This document shows, piece after piece, positions 54,919-61,863 of a stretch of 64,000 bases of DNA. The DNA comes from Mycobacterium simiae (lineage in GTDB: Bacteria > Actinomycetota > Actinomycetes > Mycobacteriales > Mycobacteriaceae), in contig NZ_AP022568.1 of NCBI RefSeq assembly GCF_010727605.1, forward strand, positions 806,001 to 870,000, in the 5' to 3' direction. Within the stretch, counting starts at the first letter, position 1. Each line of letters starts with the position of its first letter. The notes beneath the pieces are model-generated. The model was not told the DNA's origin and did no database searches. It saw only the letters and a list, made by a program, of their open reading frames with translations. Made by a program: the position numbers and the translations under genes.

Positions 54919-55837
54919 TGTTGTGCTCCTCGGATGTGTTGGGTGGTCGAACGGCCCCCGGGCCGCGCAAGCGCCGGCGGTCTCGGGCACCGATGACGGC
55001 GGTGATCAGGTAGCCGGCGGCGGCGGCGCTCATGATGGTGAAGGTCGCCGGTGCCGCCGGGACCGCGTATGCGACGGTGACGCCGATCCAGATCGCGGCG
55101 GCGGCCAGGAGCGCGGACAACCAGAACCCCAACCAGGGTTGACTGGTCAGCCGGACGGCCGCGGCGGCCGGGGCGGCGAGCAGGCCGAGCACGACCAGGG
55201 TGCCGACGATCTGGGTGGCTTCGGCGACCGTGATTCCGACAACGACCAAAAAGATCATGCTGAGCAGTCGGGTCGGCACGCCGGCAGCCCGGGCGATGCC
55301 CGGATCGATGGTGGCGAATAGCAGTGGACGGGCGATGGCGACCAACACCGCGGTCAACGTCGCCGCGCCGGCCAACGCGAAGGTCCTCGCGTCATCGTTG
55401 ATGCCAAAGATGCTGCCGAACAAGACATTCACGTTCGCCGTGCCGTTGTTGCCGCTGCCATGGCTGGTGTAGTACGTCAAAAACAGCGCACCCAGTCCGA
55501 GTATCCAGGAGAAGAACGACCCGATCGCGACGTCGTCGGCACCGACTCGGCTCAGCGCGGCCAGCACGACGGCCGCGATGATTGTTGAGGTGAACAGTCC
55601 CACCCGTGGGTCGACGCCCGCAACTAGGGCCGCCATGGCGCCGGAGTAGGCGACGTGTCCTTGCGCGTCCCCGGCGAAGACCTGGCCGCGCAGCACCAGG
55701 AAGTAACCGGCCAGCCCGCACACGGCAGCCACCGCGCTCCCGGCCACCAGCGCGTGGTCGATGAACGGATGCGACAGCATGTTCGCCGCGCCGGTCAGCG
55801 GATCCGATGCCCGCACGTAGCCGTCGAACCTGCTCAT
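54827..55837 (-). CDS. znuB: Zinc/manganese ABC transporter permease (second ZnuB)
   Basis: 336 residues with about eight membrane segments, ABC-3 family. Typical motifs are LVLRGQVFAGDAQGHVAYSGAM near the N terminus and GVPTRLLSMIFLVVVGITVAEATQIVG, which holds the loop that meets the ATPase. The ATG at 55837 overlaps the stop of the first permease as ATGA. A much longer in-frame reading to 56833 is a shadow of that first permease. The C-terminal 30 residues (Ala/Pro/Arg-rich) overlap zur. It would pair with the first permease to form a heterodimeric channel. Confidence 0.9.
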   Translation of the reverse strand: MSRFDGYVRASDPLTGAANMLSHPFIDHALVAGSAVAAVCGLAGYFLVLRGQVFAGDAQGHVAYSGAMAALVAGVDPRVGLFTSTIIAAVVLAALSRVGADDVAIGSFFSWILGLGALFLTYYTSHGSGNNGTANVNVLFGSIFGINDDARTFALAGAATLTAVLVAIARPLLFATIDPGIARAAGVPTRLLSMIFLVVVGITVAEATQIVGTLVVLGLLAAPAAAAVRLTSQPWLGFWLSALLAAAAIWIGVTVAYAVPAAPATFTIMSAAAAGYLITAVIGARDRRRLRGPGAVRPPNTSEEHNNAVAAATTPLAHDRPAASRAGPAAAQRPLP

Positions 55838-56751
55838 GCTGTCACCAGCGGACCCGCCGGGACGCGCTGCCGATCGTTGCGCGACAACGCTCGTTCGGCG
55901 GCCGCCCGATAGCCCACGGCCAGCAGATAGCCGGCGAATGCGAAACTGCTGACCCAGAATCCGATTGGATACGGCGAATAGAAGGCACACCCGATACCCA
56001 GCCATGTCACCGTGACCGCCAGCACGATGGACAACGCGATCCCCGTCGCGGGCCGGGCGGTGAGTTGGAACGCGGCCGCGGGCGGGGCCACCAGTAACAC
56101 GAAAACCAGTAGACTGCCGGTGATTTGGCTCGCACCGGCCGTGGCGGCACCGAGCACCAGCAGAAAGACCATGGCGACGGCTCGGGTCGGCACGCCGTTG
56201 GCGGTGGCGGCGTCCGGATCGATCGAGGCCCAGAGCAGTGGCCGCCCGACCACGGCCAGCAGCACCAGGCACACCAGCGCGGCCATCACCAGCACGCCGA
56301 GCTGTTGCGCGGTGACGCCGGCGATGGTGCCGAACAGCAGGTTGGTCAACCCCGACAAGAATCCGTGATACAGGCTGACGAACAAGAACCCGGTCGCCAG
56401 TGCGAGCGCTTGGATCGTCCCGATGCCGGCGGATTCCTCGCTGCGGCTGTTCAGCGTTCCCGCGCGAGTTGACCTGGGCAGCAACGCAATTACCGCGGCG
56501 GCGCCGAGACTGGCGGCGAAGTAGCCGTACCCGGTGGCGATGCCCAGCCACGCCGCGGCAGCGGCTCCGGGGAAGCCGACGATGGCTAGGGTGTGCCCGG
56601 CGAAGCTTTCCTTGCGCAGCACCATGATCCATCCGACGACACCGGCCAGGACGGCGACGACGGTGCCGGCCCGGAAGGCGGTCACCATGAACGGATAGAC
56701 CCACATCTGTTCGACGTCGGCGATCACATTCCAGCTCAGCCGCGCAGTCAT
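55834..56751 (-). CDS. znuB: Zinc/manganese ABC transporter permease (first ZnuB)
   Basis: 305 residues with about eight membrane segments, ABC-3 family. It contains IMVLRKESFAGHTLAIVGFPGA and GVPTRAVAMVFLLVLGAATAGASQ, parallel to the sister permease, so the two arose by duplication. The start ATG at 56751 overlaps the znuC stop (ATGA) and its own stop overlaps the next start. It imports a divalent metal, with zinc inferred from the operon's Zur box and the zur gene. Confidence 0.9.
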   Translation of the reverse strand: MTARLSWNVIADVEQMWVYPFMVTAFRAGTVVAVLAGVVGWIMVLRKESFAGHTLAIVGFPGAAAAAWLGIATGYGYFAASLGAAAVIALLPRSTRAGTLNSRSEESAGIGTIQALALATGFLFVSLYHGFLSGLTNLLFGTIAGVTAQQLGVLVMAALVCLVLLAVVGRPLLWASIDPDAATANGVPTRAVAMVFLLVLGAATAGASQITGSLLVFVLLVAPPAAAFQLTARPATGIALSIVLAVTVTWLGIGCAFYSPYPIGFWVSSFAFAGYLLAVGYRAAAERALSRNDRQRVPAGPLVTA

Positions 56752-57629
56752 CCACGCGCTCCGGCGATTTGAGTCCGAACGGCGCCGGGCTGGCCGACGA
56801 CGAACAGGTGACCTGCTCGGTCGTGCAGAACATCGATCGGCATGCCGTAAAGACCGCTGAGTTGATCGGCGGTGATCACTTCATCGGGTGTACCGATCAC
56901 CGCTGACCCGGCCGCCAGATAGATGACGCGGTCGAGGTAGGGCAGGATCGGGTTGACGTCGTGGGCGACCATGACCACGGTGACACCGTCGCGGCGGCAG
57001 ATGTCGCCCACCAAGGCGCAGATCCCCGCCTGGCTGGGGACGTCCAAACTGTCGAGCGGTTCGTCGAGCAGCAGCAGCTTCGGCTGGCGGACCAGCGCCT
57101 GTGCGATCAGCAGCCGCTGTTGTTCGCCACCGGAGCAGCAGCCGATCGGACGCGTGGCATAGCCACTGGCGCCGACCGTTTCGATGACATAGTCGAGCCT
57201 TCTTCGCCGTCGCGCCGATCGTCGCGGAGCCAGCAGGCGGGCCAGTCCAGGGACGGGTGTGCCCCAGCGCGCGCCGTCCAACCCCAGCGACACCACGTCG
57301 ACGCCGCGGATTCGCACGCTGGCGTCGAACGCGCGTCGTTGCGGCAGATACCCGATCAGGTTCGCGCGCCGCCCTGGCCGCTCGTCGAGCACTTCCACCA
57401 GGCCGCGCGTCGGCATCAGGCCGATTAACGCTTTCAGCAGCGTCGATTTCCCGCAGCCATTCGGTCCGAGCACCGCGACGAATTCTCCGGCAGCGAGGTC
57501 CAGGGACACGCCCGACCACACGGTCTTGCCGCCCACCACAGCCGACGCGCCGCGCATCCGTACCACGGTCTGCTGAGCCGCCGCCGCGCCGATCCGGTGG
57601 CCCGCGCGGCCGGGGACGCCGACGGTCAT
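56748..57629 (-). CDS. znuC: Zinc/manganese ABC transporter ATPase ZnuC
   Basis: 293 residues. Walker A is GPNGCGKST (about residues 55-63). The signature reads CCSGGEQQRLLIAQAL, with Cys replacing the usual Leu before SGG. Walker B is KLLLLDEPLDSLD, and the H loop is MVAHDVNP. It powers the two membrane subunits encoded downstream. The start at 57629 lies directly after the znuA stop. The C-terminal 50 residues after DEVITADQLSGLYGMPIDV are typical of metal-type ATPases. Confidence 0.92.
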   Translation of the reverse strand: MTVGVPGRAGHRIGAAAAQQTVVRMRGASAVVGGKTVWSGVSLDLAAGEFVAVLGPNGCGKSTLLKALIGLMPTRGLVEVLDERPGRRANLIGYLPQRRAFDASVRIRGVDVVSLGLDGARWGTPVPGLARLLAPRRSARRRRRLDYVIETVGASGYATRPIGCCSGGEQQRLLIAQALVRQPKLLLLDEPLDSLDVPSQAGICALVGDICRRDGVTVVMVAHDVNPILPYLDRVIYLAAGSAVIGTPDEVITADQLSGLYGMPIDVLHDRAGHLFVVGQPGAVRTQIAGARG

Positions 57630-58580
57630 CTACTTCCCCGTCGTGCTGTGCAGGGCGTCGGCCAGGGCGGACAGTTGGCTGGACTGCCAATCTTGAAACG
57701 ACGCGTTTTCGGGCGACAGTGTCTCGGTCACCGTGGTGACGGGTATGCCCTGTTTCTTCGCCGCGTCGACTTGGGCCTGCACATCCGGTGTGGCGTTTTG
57801 GGTATTGAACACGTACACCTTGACCGCCTTGCTCGCGATCTGCTGGTCGATGGTGGCCTTGTCCGCCGGCGAGGGATCAGTGCCTTCACTGATTGCCTGG
57901 AGGAACTCCGGTGGGGTAATCAGATTGAGCCCCAACGCGTCCGAGAGTGGAGAGAAAATTGACTCGCTGGCACCGACCGGGGTCCCGGCGTATTTGGCTT
58001 TGATGGTGGCGATCAGGCTGTGGTAGGTCGCCAGGGTTTGGTTGAGGAACTCGGCGTTGCGTTGATCGAAATATGCCGCATCGTTCGGGTCTGCCTTCTT
58101 GTATGCGGCGGTGATCGCCCCGGCAACCTTCGCCACCGAGTCGGGCGAATACCACTGGTGCGGGTTCCCGCCCGCCGGGACCCCGACGGTGTCGCCGACG
58201 TTGACCACGGTGTGCTTCGAGCCCGATTGGGACGCAAGCATTTTGTCGGCCCAGGCGTCGTAGCCGATGCCGTTTTCGACAACGACCGTCGCGTCGGAGA
58301 CGGTGCGGGCGTCGGCGGCCGACGGCTCGTAGCTGTGCGGGTCGGTGTTGGGGTTGGTGATGATGCTGGTCTCCTGAACCCGGTCGCCACCGAGCTGAGC
58401 GGCGATGCTGCCCCACGCATTGATGGTGGCGACCACCGACAGCTTGGCCGCCGCGCCGGGGCCGGCCGTGCCGCTAGGGCTAGATTGCGGCGGATTGCCA
58501 CCGCTGCACGCGATCGCGCCCAGCAGTATCGCGACCGTGTTCACAGCCAGCCATGCCGCTCTCCGCCGCCGACCTGCCAT
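57630..58580 (-). CDS. znuA: Zinc ABC transporter substrate-binding lipoprotein ZnuA
   Basis: 316 residues. An N-terminal Arg-rich signal is followed by a hydrophobic stretch and the lipobox LLGAIAC, so the mature protein is a lipoprotein anchored outside the membrane. Metal-binding motifs DPHSYEPSAADA and NPHQWYSPDSV supply two His ligands. The third ligand region reads GASESIFSPLSDALGL, with Glu where many ZnuA proteins have His. There is no His-rich loop. The start is set at the ATG at 58580 (GGGGAG at 7 bases); the GTG one codon upstream is too close to it. It is the first gene of the operon behind a Zur box. Confidence 0.9.
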   Translation of the reverse strand: MAGRRRRAAWLAVNTVAILLGAIACSGGNPPQSSPSGTAGPGAAAKLSVVATINAWGSIAAQLGGDRVQETSIITNPNTDPHSYEPSAADARTVSDATVVVENGIGYDAWADKMLASQSGSKHTVVNVGDTVGVPAGGNPHQWYSPDSVAKVAGAITAAYKKADPNDAAYFDQRNAEFLNQTLATYHSLIATIKAKYAGTPVGASESIFSPLSDALGLNLITPPEFLQAISEGTDPSPADKATIDQQIASKAVKVYVFNTQNATPDVQAQVDAAKKQGIPVTTVTETLSPENASFQDWQSSQLSALADALHSTTGK

Positions 58581-58599
58581 CACATCACTCCCCTGACCT

Positions 58600-58620
58600 A
58601 TTGAAAATGGTTTTCATTAA
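58600..58620 (-). promoter_or_regulatory. Zur box upstream of znuA
   Basis: A near-perfect A/T palindrome, TGAAAATGGTTTTCA at 58602-58616 with flanking AT and TTAA, stands out from the GC-rich background. It closely resembles the mycobacterial FurB/Zur operator (TGAAAAT..TTTTCA). It lies 20-40 bases upstream of the znuA start, overlapping the expected promoter. Control by the operon's own zur product is inferred. Confidence 0.88.
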
Positions 58621-58769
58621 CACAGCGACGGTAGCACGCGGCCGCGACATTTGCAGCACCGCGCGCACCAAATCCGCACCCCCGGCTGCCGGCCGGGACT
58701 GGGCGGAATCGCGTTGCACGACAGGGCAAATTGCTTCCGGTGAATGGCGTACTTTGCTACCTTGACCCG

Positions 58770-59444
58770 ATGGCCTCCGACGAGCAACGGCCGCGGGTTT
58801 TGCTCCTGTACTACACGTTCACGGGGCAGGCGCTGCGGGTACTCGAGGCCGCCGGCGAGGTCTTCGGCGAACGCGGCTTCGACGTGCGTCAGGCCCGCAT
58901 CGAGTTCACCGATCGTCGCTACGCGCAGCGGTTTTCCCGCGTCCCGCTGCGGCACGCGATGCTCGACCTGCTCAGTATGTTGCCCGCGCAAGTGCGCCGC
59001 GCCGGCGGGGAAATCCGCACCCCCGACGAGGTGCGCGCCGGGGACTACGACCTGGTCTGCATCGGCTCCTCGACCTGGTGGTTCACGACGAACCTGCCCA
59101 TGCGCACCTTCCTGAAGTCCCCGGAGGCCGACCGGCTACTGGCCGGTACCCCGTTCGCCACCTTCTGCGTGTGCCGTCGCTACTGGCGCGGAAATTTCCG
59201 CGCCACACGCAAGCTCGCCGAACAGCGCGGCGGCCGGTATCTGGGTGGCATCCACTTCGAATACCTCGGCGGGCAGTTGGCCTCCGGGCTGTCGATGATC
59301 AGCTACCTGCGGTCGGGCCGGTATCGCGATCGCTACTTCGGCGTGCCCATCCCGCCGACCAACGTCGTACCCTATCAACTCGAGCAGACCCGGCATTTCG
59401 CTGCCGAACTCGCGAACCGGTTGCCGCAGCAGGTGATTCGCTAA
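58770..59444 (+). CDS. Flavodoxin-fold NAD(P)H-dependent oxidoreductase-like protein
   Basis: 224 residues. The flavodoxin phosphate-binding loop appears as LLLYYTFTGQALRVLEA (about residues 10-26), followed by VCIGSSTWWFTTNLPMRTFL and FATFCVCRRYWRGN, the usual flavin-contact loops. A similar start is seen in proteins annotated as dialkylresorcinol condensing enzymes, so a lipid or polyketide link is possible but unproven. The ATG at 58770 is used; 13 in-frame codons upstream lack a binding site. It converges on the enoyl reductase gene with a 4-base overlap of ends. I do not recall an equivalent at this position in M. tuberculosis. Confidence 0.8.
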   Translation: MASDEQRPRVLLLYYTFTGQALRVLEAAGEVFGERGFDVRQARIEFTDRRYAQRFSRVPLRHAMLDLLSMLPAQVRRAGGEIRTPDEVRAGDYDLVCIGSSTWWFTTNLPMRTFLKSPEADRLLAGTPFATFCVCRRYWRGNFRATRKLAEQRGGRYLGGIHFEYLGGQLASGLSMISYLRSGRYRDRYFGVPIPPTNVVPYQLEQTRHFAAELANRLPQQVIR

Positions 59445-60745
59445 GGATTCAGCCGCACCGTGTTCATTGCCACCCCGGCGGCGGGCAGCCGCGTCAGCAA
59501 CGCCTCGCCCATCGCCGCGGCCGGGGTGAGCACGCCGCGCACAGCGGCGAGCCGGTCACGATCGAAGGCCAGCGCCAGCCCGCATTCCGCAAGCAGCACC
59601 CCGGTACCGCTGTAGGCGTCGAGTTGCTGGCCAACGGTCGCCAGGTAGCGGACCCCGGATGTGGTGGTGGTGTAGGTCTGTGCCGTGTAGTGACCGCGCT
59701 GACGTAGCGCTTCGCCCGGACCGGTACCGGGCTTGGTCAACCGCTGCAGCCATCGTCGCGGCAACCGGTGAAAGTGCCTGGTGCCCAGGCTGAATACACC
59801 GGCCAGGGTTCCCGTCACCGCCGCGGCAGCCGCCGGCGCGGCGAATGACCTACCCAGACTCATGGTCTCCGAGTAGCGAAACCGGCGGCCATAGGCCCAG
59901 TCCTGTAAGGCGTTGCTGCGCCGGACGACTCGGGTATTGTGCGGCGCCCACACCAGACCGCCCACCCAGAAACCGGCGAGTTCGGGTGCGATCCGGCTGC
60001 CCTGCCGCCACCGGAAGTCGGGCTGGCGGCCCAGATCCGGCTCGGCCCCGTGGTCGGGAGTCAGCGTGTACGGGTCGGCCATCAGCCGACGCGCCGCGGG
60101 ATCGCGGGACGCGGTGCGCATCGCCTCGAATTCCGAGGCGACGGTGCCGCCCGATCCGCCACCCTGGAAGAAGGACCGGAACACCAGGGTGGTGTCGCAC
60201 AATTCGCCAGTTACGTCGTCGACTGCGCGGCGGTAGAGCTGGTAGACGTTCAGATCCGAAGGCAACGAAGCGAATCCACATGAGACGACGATCCGGGCCC
60301 CGGTGTCGGCGGCCTGCTTGTGGTAGCGATCGATGGCGGTGCGCACGAACATCACCTCACCGGTCAGGTCGGCGTAGTCGGTGCCTGCCTTGGCGCATGC
60401 CGCCACCACCGGCAAACCGTGCGTGGTGTAGGGGCCCACCGTGGTCAACACCACGCGGGTGCGGGCCGCCATCGCCTGCACGGCGGCGGGCTGCGCGGTG
60501 TCGGCCACGATCAGCGGCCACTGTCCCGCCCCGGCGCCGAGGGATTCGCGCACCGCCAGCAGCCGCTCTCGGGAGCGCCCGGCCAGCGCAACCCGCGCGT
60601 GGCCCGCGGCCCGGGCCAGGTATTCGGCCACCAGCCGGCCGGAATAGCCCGTCGCGCCGTAGACGACAATGTCGAACTCGCGGTCGAACTCGCGGTCGAA
60701 CTCGCGGTCGAACTCGCGGTCGAACTCACGCTCGGCCGAACTCAC
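59441..60745 (-). CDS. Trans-acting enoyl reductase for PDIM synthesis (Rv2953 homolog)
   Basis: 434 residues, saccharopine-dehydrogenase-like fold. The NADP-binding loop is VVYGATGYSGRLVAEYLA, and conserved blocks VVLTTVGPYTTHGLPVVAACAK, AGTDYADLTGE, CGFASLPSDLNVYQLYRR and YGRRFRYSETMSLGRS closely follow M. tuberculosis Rv2953. That protein supplies the enoyl reduction missing from PpsD. Here it is the only gene kept from the block between mas and coaD in M. tuberculosis. The start is GTG at 60745. The first 25 residues contain a REFD unit repeated in tandem, absent from the M. tuberculosis protein, which has one copy. The stop overlaps the flavodoxin-like stop. Confidence 0.92.
   Translation of the reverse strand: MSSAEREFDREFDREFDREFDREFDIVVYGATGYSGRLVAEYLARAAGHARVALAGRSRERLLAVRESLGAGAGQWPLIVADTAQPAAVQAMAARTRVVLTTVGPYTTHGLPVVAACAKAGTDYADLTGEVMFVRTAIDRYHKQAADTGARIVVSCGFASLPSDLNVYQLYRRAVDDVTGELCDTTLVFRSFFQGGGSGGTVASEFEAMRTASRDPAARRLMADPYTLTPDHGAEPDLGRQPDFRWRQGSRIAPELAGFWVGGLVWAPHNTRVVRRSNALQDWAYGRRFRYSETMSLGRSFAAPAAAAAVTGTLAGVFSLGTRHFHRLPRRWLQRLTKPGTGPGEALRQRGHYTAQTYTTTTSGVRYLATVGQQLDAYSGTGVLLAECGLALAFDRDRLAAVRGVLTPAAAMGEALLTRLPAAGVAMNTVRLNP
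60671..60730. repeat. In-frame 12-bp tandem repeat in the enoyl reductase N terminus
   Basis: Four perfect copies of GTCGAACTCGCG and a fifth with one change (GTCGAACTCACG) run head to tail. On the coding (minus) strand each unit encodes Arg-Glu-Phe-Asp. Unit length is a multiple of three, so copy-number change by slippage lengthens or shortens the protein without breaking the frame. Confidence 0.97.
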
Positions 60746-60788
60746 GCGTCAATCCCCCGGCAGCACTGCGACCGGCGCGGGACCACGC

Positions 60789-61271
60789 TCAGTGCTCACG
60801 CGAACGCCGCTCCCGCAGCCGACGGTTCACCGGATCCGGCAACAACGCAGTGACGTCGCCGCCCAGCATCGCGACCTCCTTGGCCAACGACGACGACACG
60901 AACGAATACTGCGGCGAGGTCGCCACGAAAAACGTGTCCACATTCGCGACGTGCTTGTTCATCTGCGCCATCTGCAATTCGTATTCGAAATCGGTGCCGG
61001 TGCGCAGGCCCTTGACGATCGCGGTCATCCCGTGGGACGTCACGAAGTCCACCACCAGACCTTGACCGACCTCGACGCGCAGATTGGGCAGATGGGTGGT
61101 CGACTCCTCGATCATCGCGATCCGCTCGTCGATGTCGAACATGCCCTTTTTCGCGGGGTTGGTCAGAATGGCGACGATCACCTCGTCGAATTGCGCCGCG
61201 GCGCGTTCGAAGACGTCGATGTGACCCAACGTCACTGGGTCAAACGAGCCCGGACATACGGCGCCGCTCAT
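60789..61271 (-). CDS. coaD: Phosphopantetheine adenylyltransferase
   Basis: 160 residues, nucleotidyltransferase fold. The HIGH-like motif [11 protein letters not shown] (with Pro and His of [11 protein letters not shown]) and the C-terminal [15 protein letters not shown] are diagnostic. It makes dephospho-CoA from 4'-phosphopantetheine and ATP, the penultimate step of CoA synthesis. The start is the ATG at 61271; rsmD lies 6 bases upstream on the same strand. The order pca-rsmD-coaD is that of M. tuberculosis Rv2967c-Rv2965c. Confidence 0.97.
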   Translation of the reverse strand: MSGAVCPGSFDPVTLGHIDVFERAAAQFDEVIVAILTNPAKKGMFDIDERIAMIEESTTHLPNLRVEVGQGLVVDFVTSHGMTAIVKGLRTGTDFEYELQMAQMNKHVANVDTFFVATSPQYSFVSSSLAKEVAMLGGDVTALLPDPVNRRLRERRSREH

Positions 61272-61277
61272 AAGCGA

Positions 61278-61850
61278 TCAAGGTAGCAGGGCGCCTGCGC
61301 CAAATTCGGCCAGCTCCAAACGGGTGTCGCCGTATACCCGCTGCGGCCATGGTGTCCAGCCATCCGGCCAGGTCAGTGTCGTACCGGCGGCGGCCCGTTC
61401 GACGATCGCCAGCGACCCCGAATGCACCCACCCGTACTGGCCCAGCGCGGCCACCACGGACTGCACCTCGGCGGTGTCGACCTCATAGGGCGGATCGGCC
61501 AGGACCAGATCGGCCGGGGATGCGGTGCCCCCGGCCAGCACGGTCGCCACCAGACCGCGGCGCAGCGTGGCACCGGGCAGGCCCAGGGCCTCGATATTGC
61601 GGGCGATGACGGCCGCGGCGCGCTGATCCGACTCGACGAACAGCGCCGACACCGCGCCGCGGGAGAGCGCCTCGAGACCCAGCGCACCCGAGCCGGCGTA
61701 GAGGTCCAGCACCGCCAGGCCGGCCAGATCCCGCCGCGCGGTGACGATGTTGAACAGCGATTCGCGGACCCGGTCGGTGGTGGGCCGGGTTCCCCGTGGT
61801 GGCACCGCGATGCGCCGCCCACCGGCCACCCCGCCGATGATCCTGGTCAC
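61278..61850 (-). CDS. rsmD: 16S rRNA (guanine966-N2)-methyltransferase RsmD
   Basis: 190 residues. The N terminus [21 protein letters not shown] leads to [14 protein letters not shown], typical of RsmD. The SAM-binding motif is [19 protein letters not shown], and the catalytic motif is DPPYE (about residue 117). It methylates G966 of 16S rRNA on the assembled small subunit. The start is GTG at 61850, 13 bases after the pca stop, and coaD follows closely, so the three genes probably form one operon. Confidence 0.95.
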   Translation of the reverse strand: MTRIIGGVAGGRRIAVPPRGTRPTTDRVRESLFNIVTARRDLAGLAVLDLYAGSGALGLEALSRGAVSALFVESDQRAAAVIARNIEALGLPGATLRRGLVATVLAGGTASPADLVLADPPYEVDTAEVQSVVAALGQYGWVHSGSLAIVERAAAGTTLTWPDGWTPWPQRVYGDTRLELAEFGAGALLP

Positions 61851-61863
61851 ACCCGTCGGCGCG

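Noticed and set aside
55838..56833. An in-frame extension of the second permease to 668 residues.
   Set aside because: The extra 332 residues lie over the first permease in another frame and have no transmembrane pattern; the ATGA start at 55837 fits the operon.
60671..60730. The 12-bp tandem array as a CRISPR.
   Set aside because: Units are contiguous with no spacers and are translated within the enoyl reductase.
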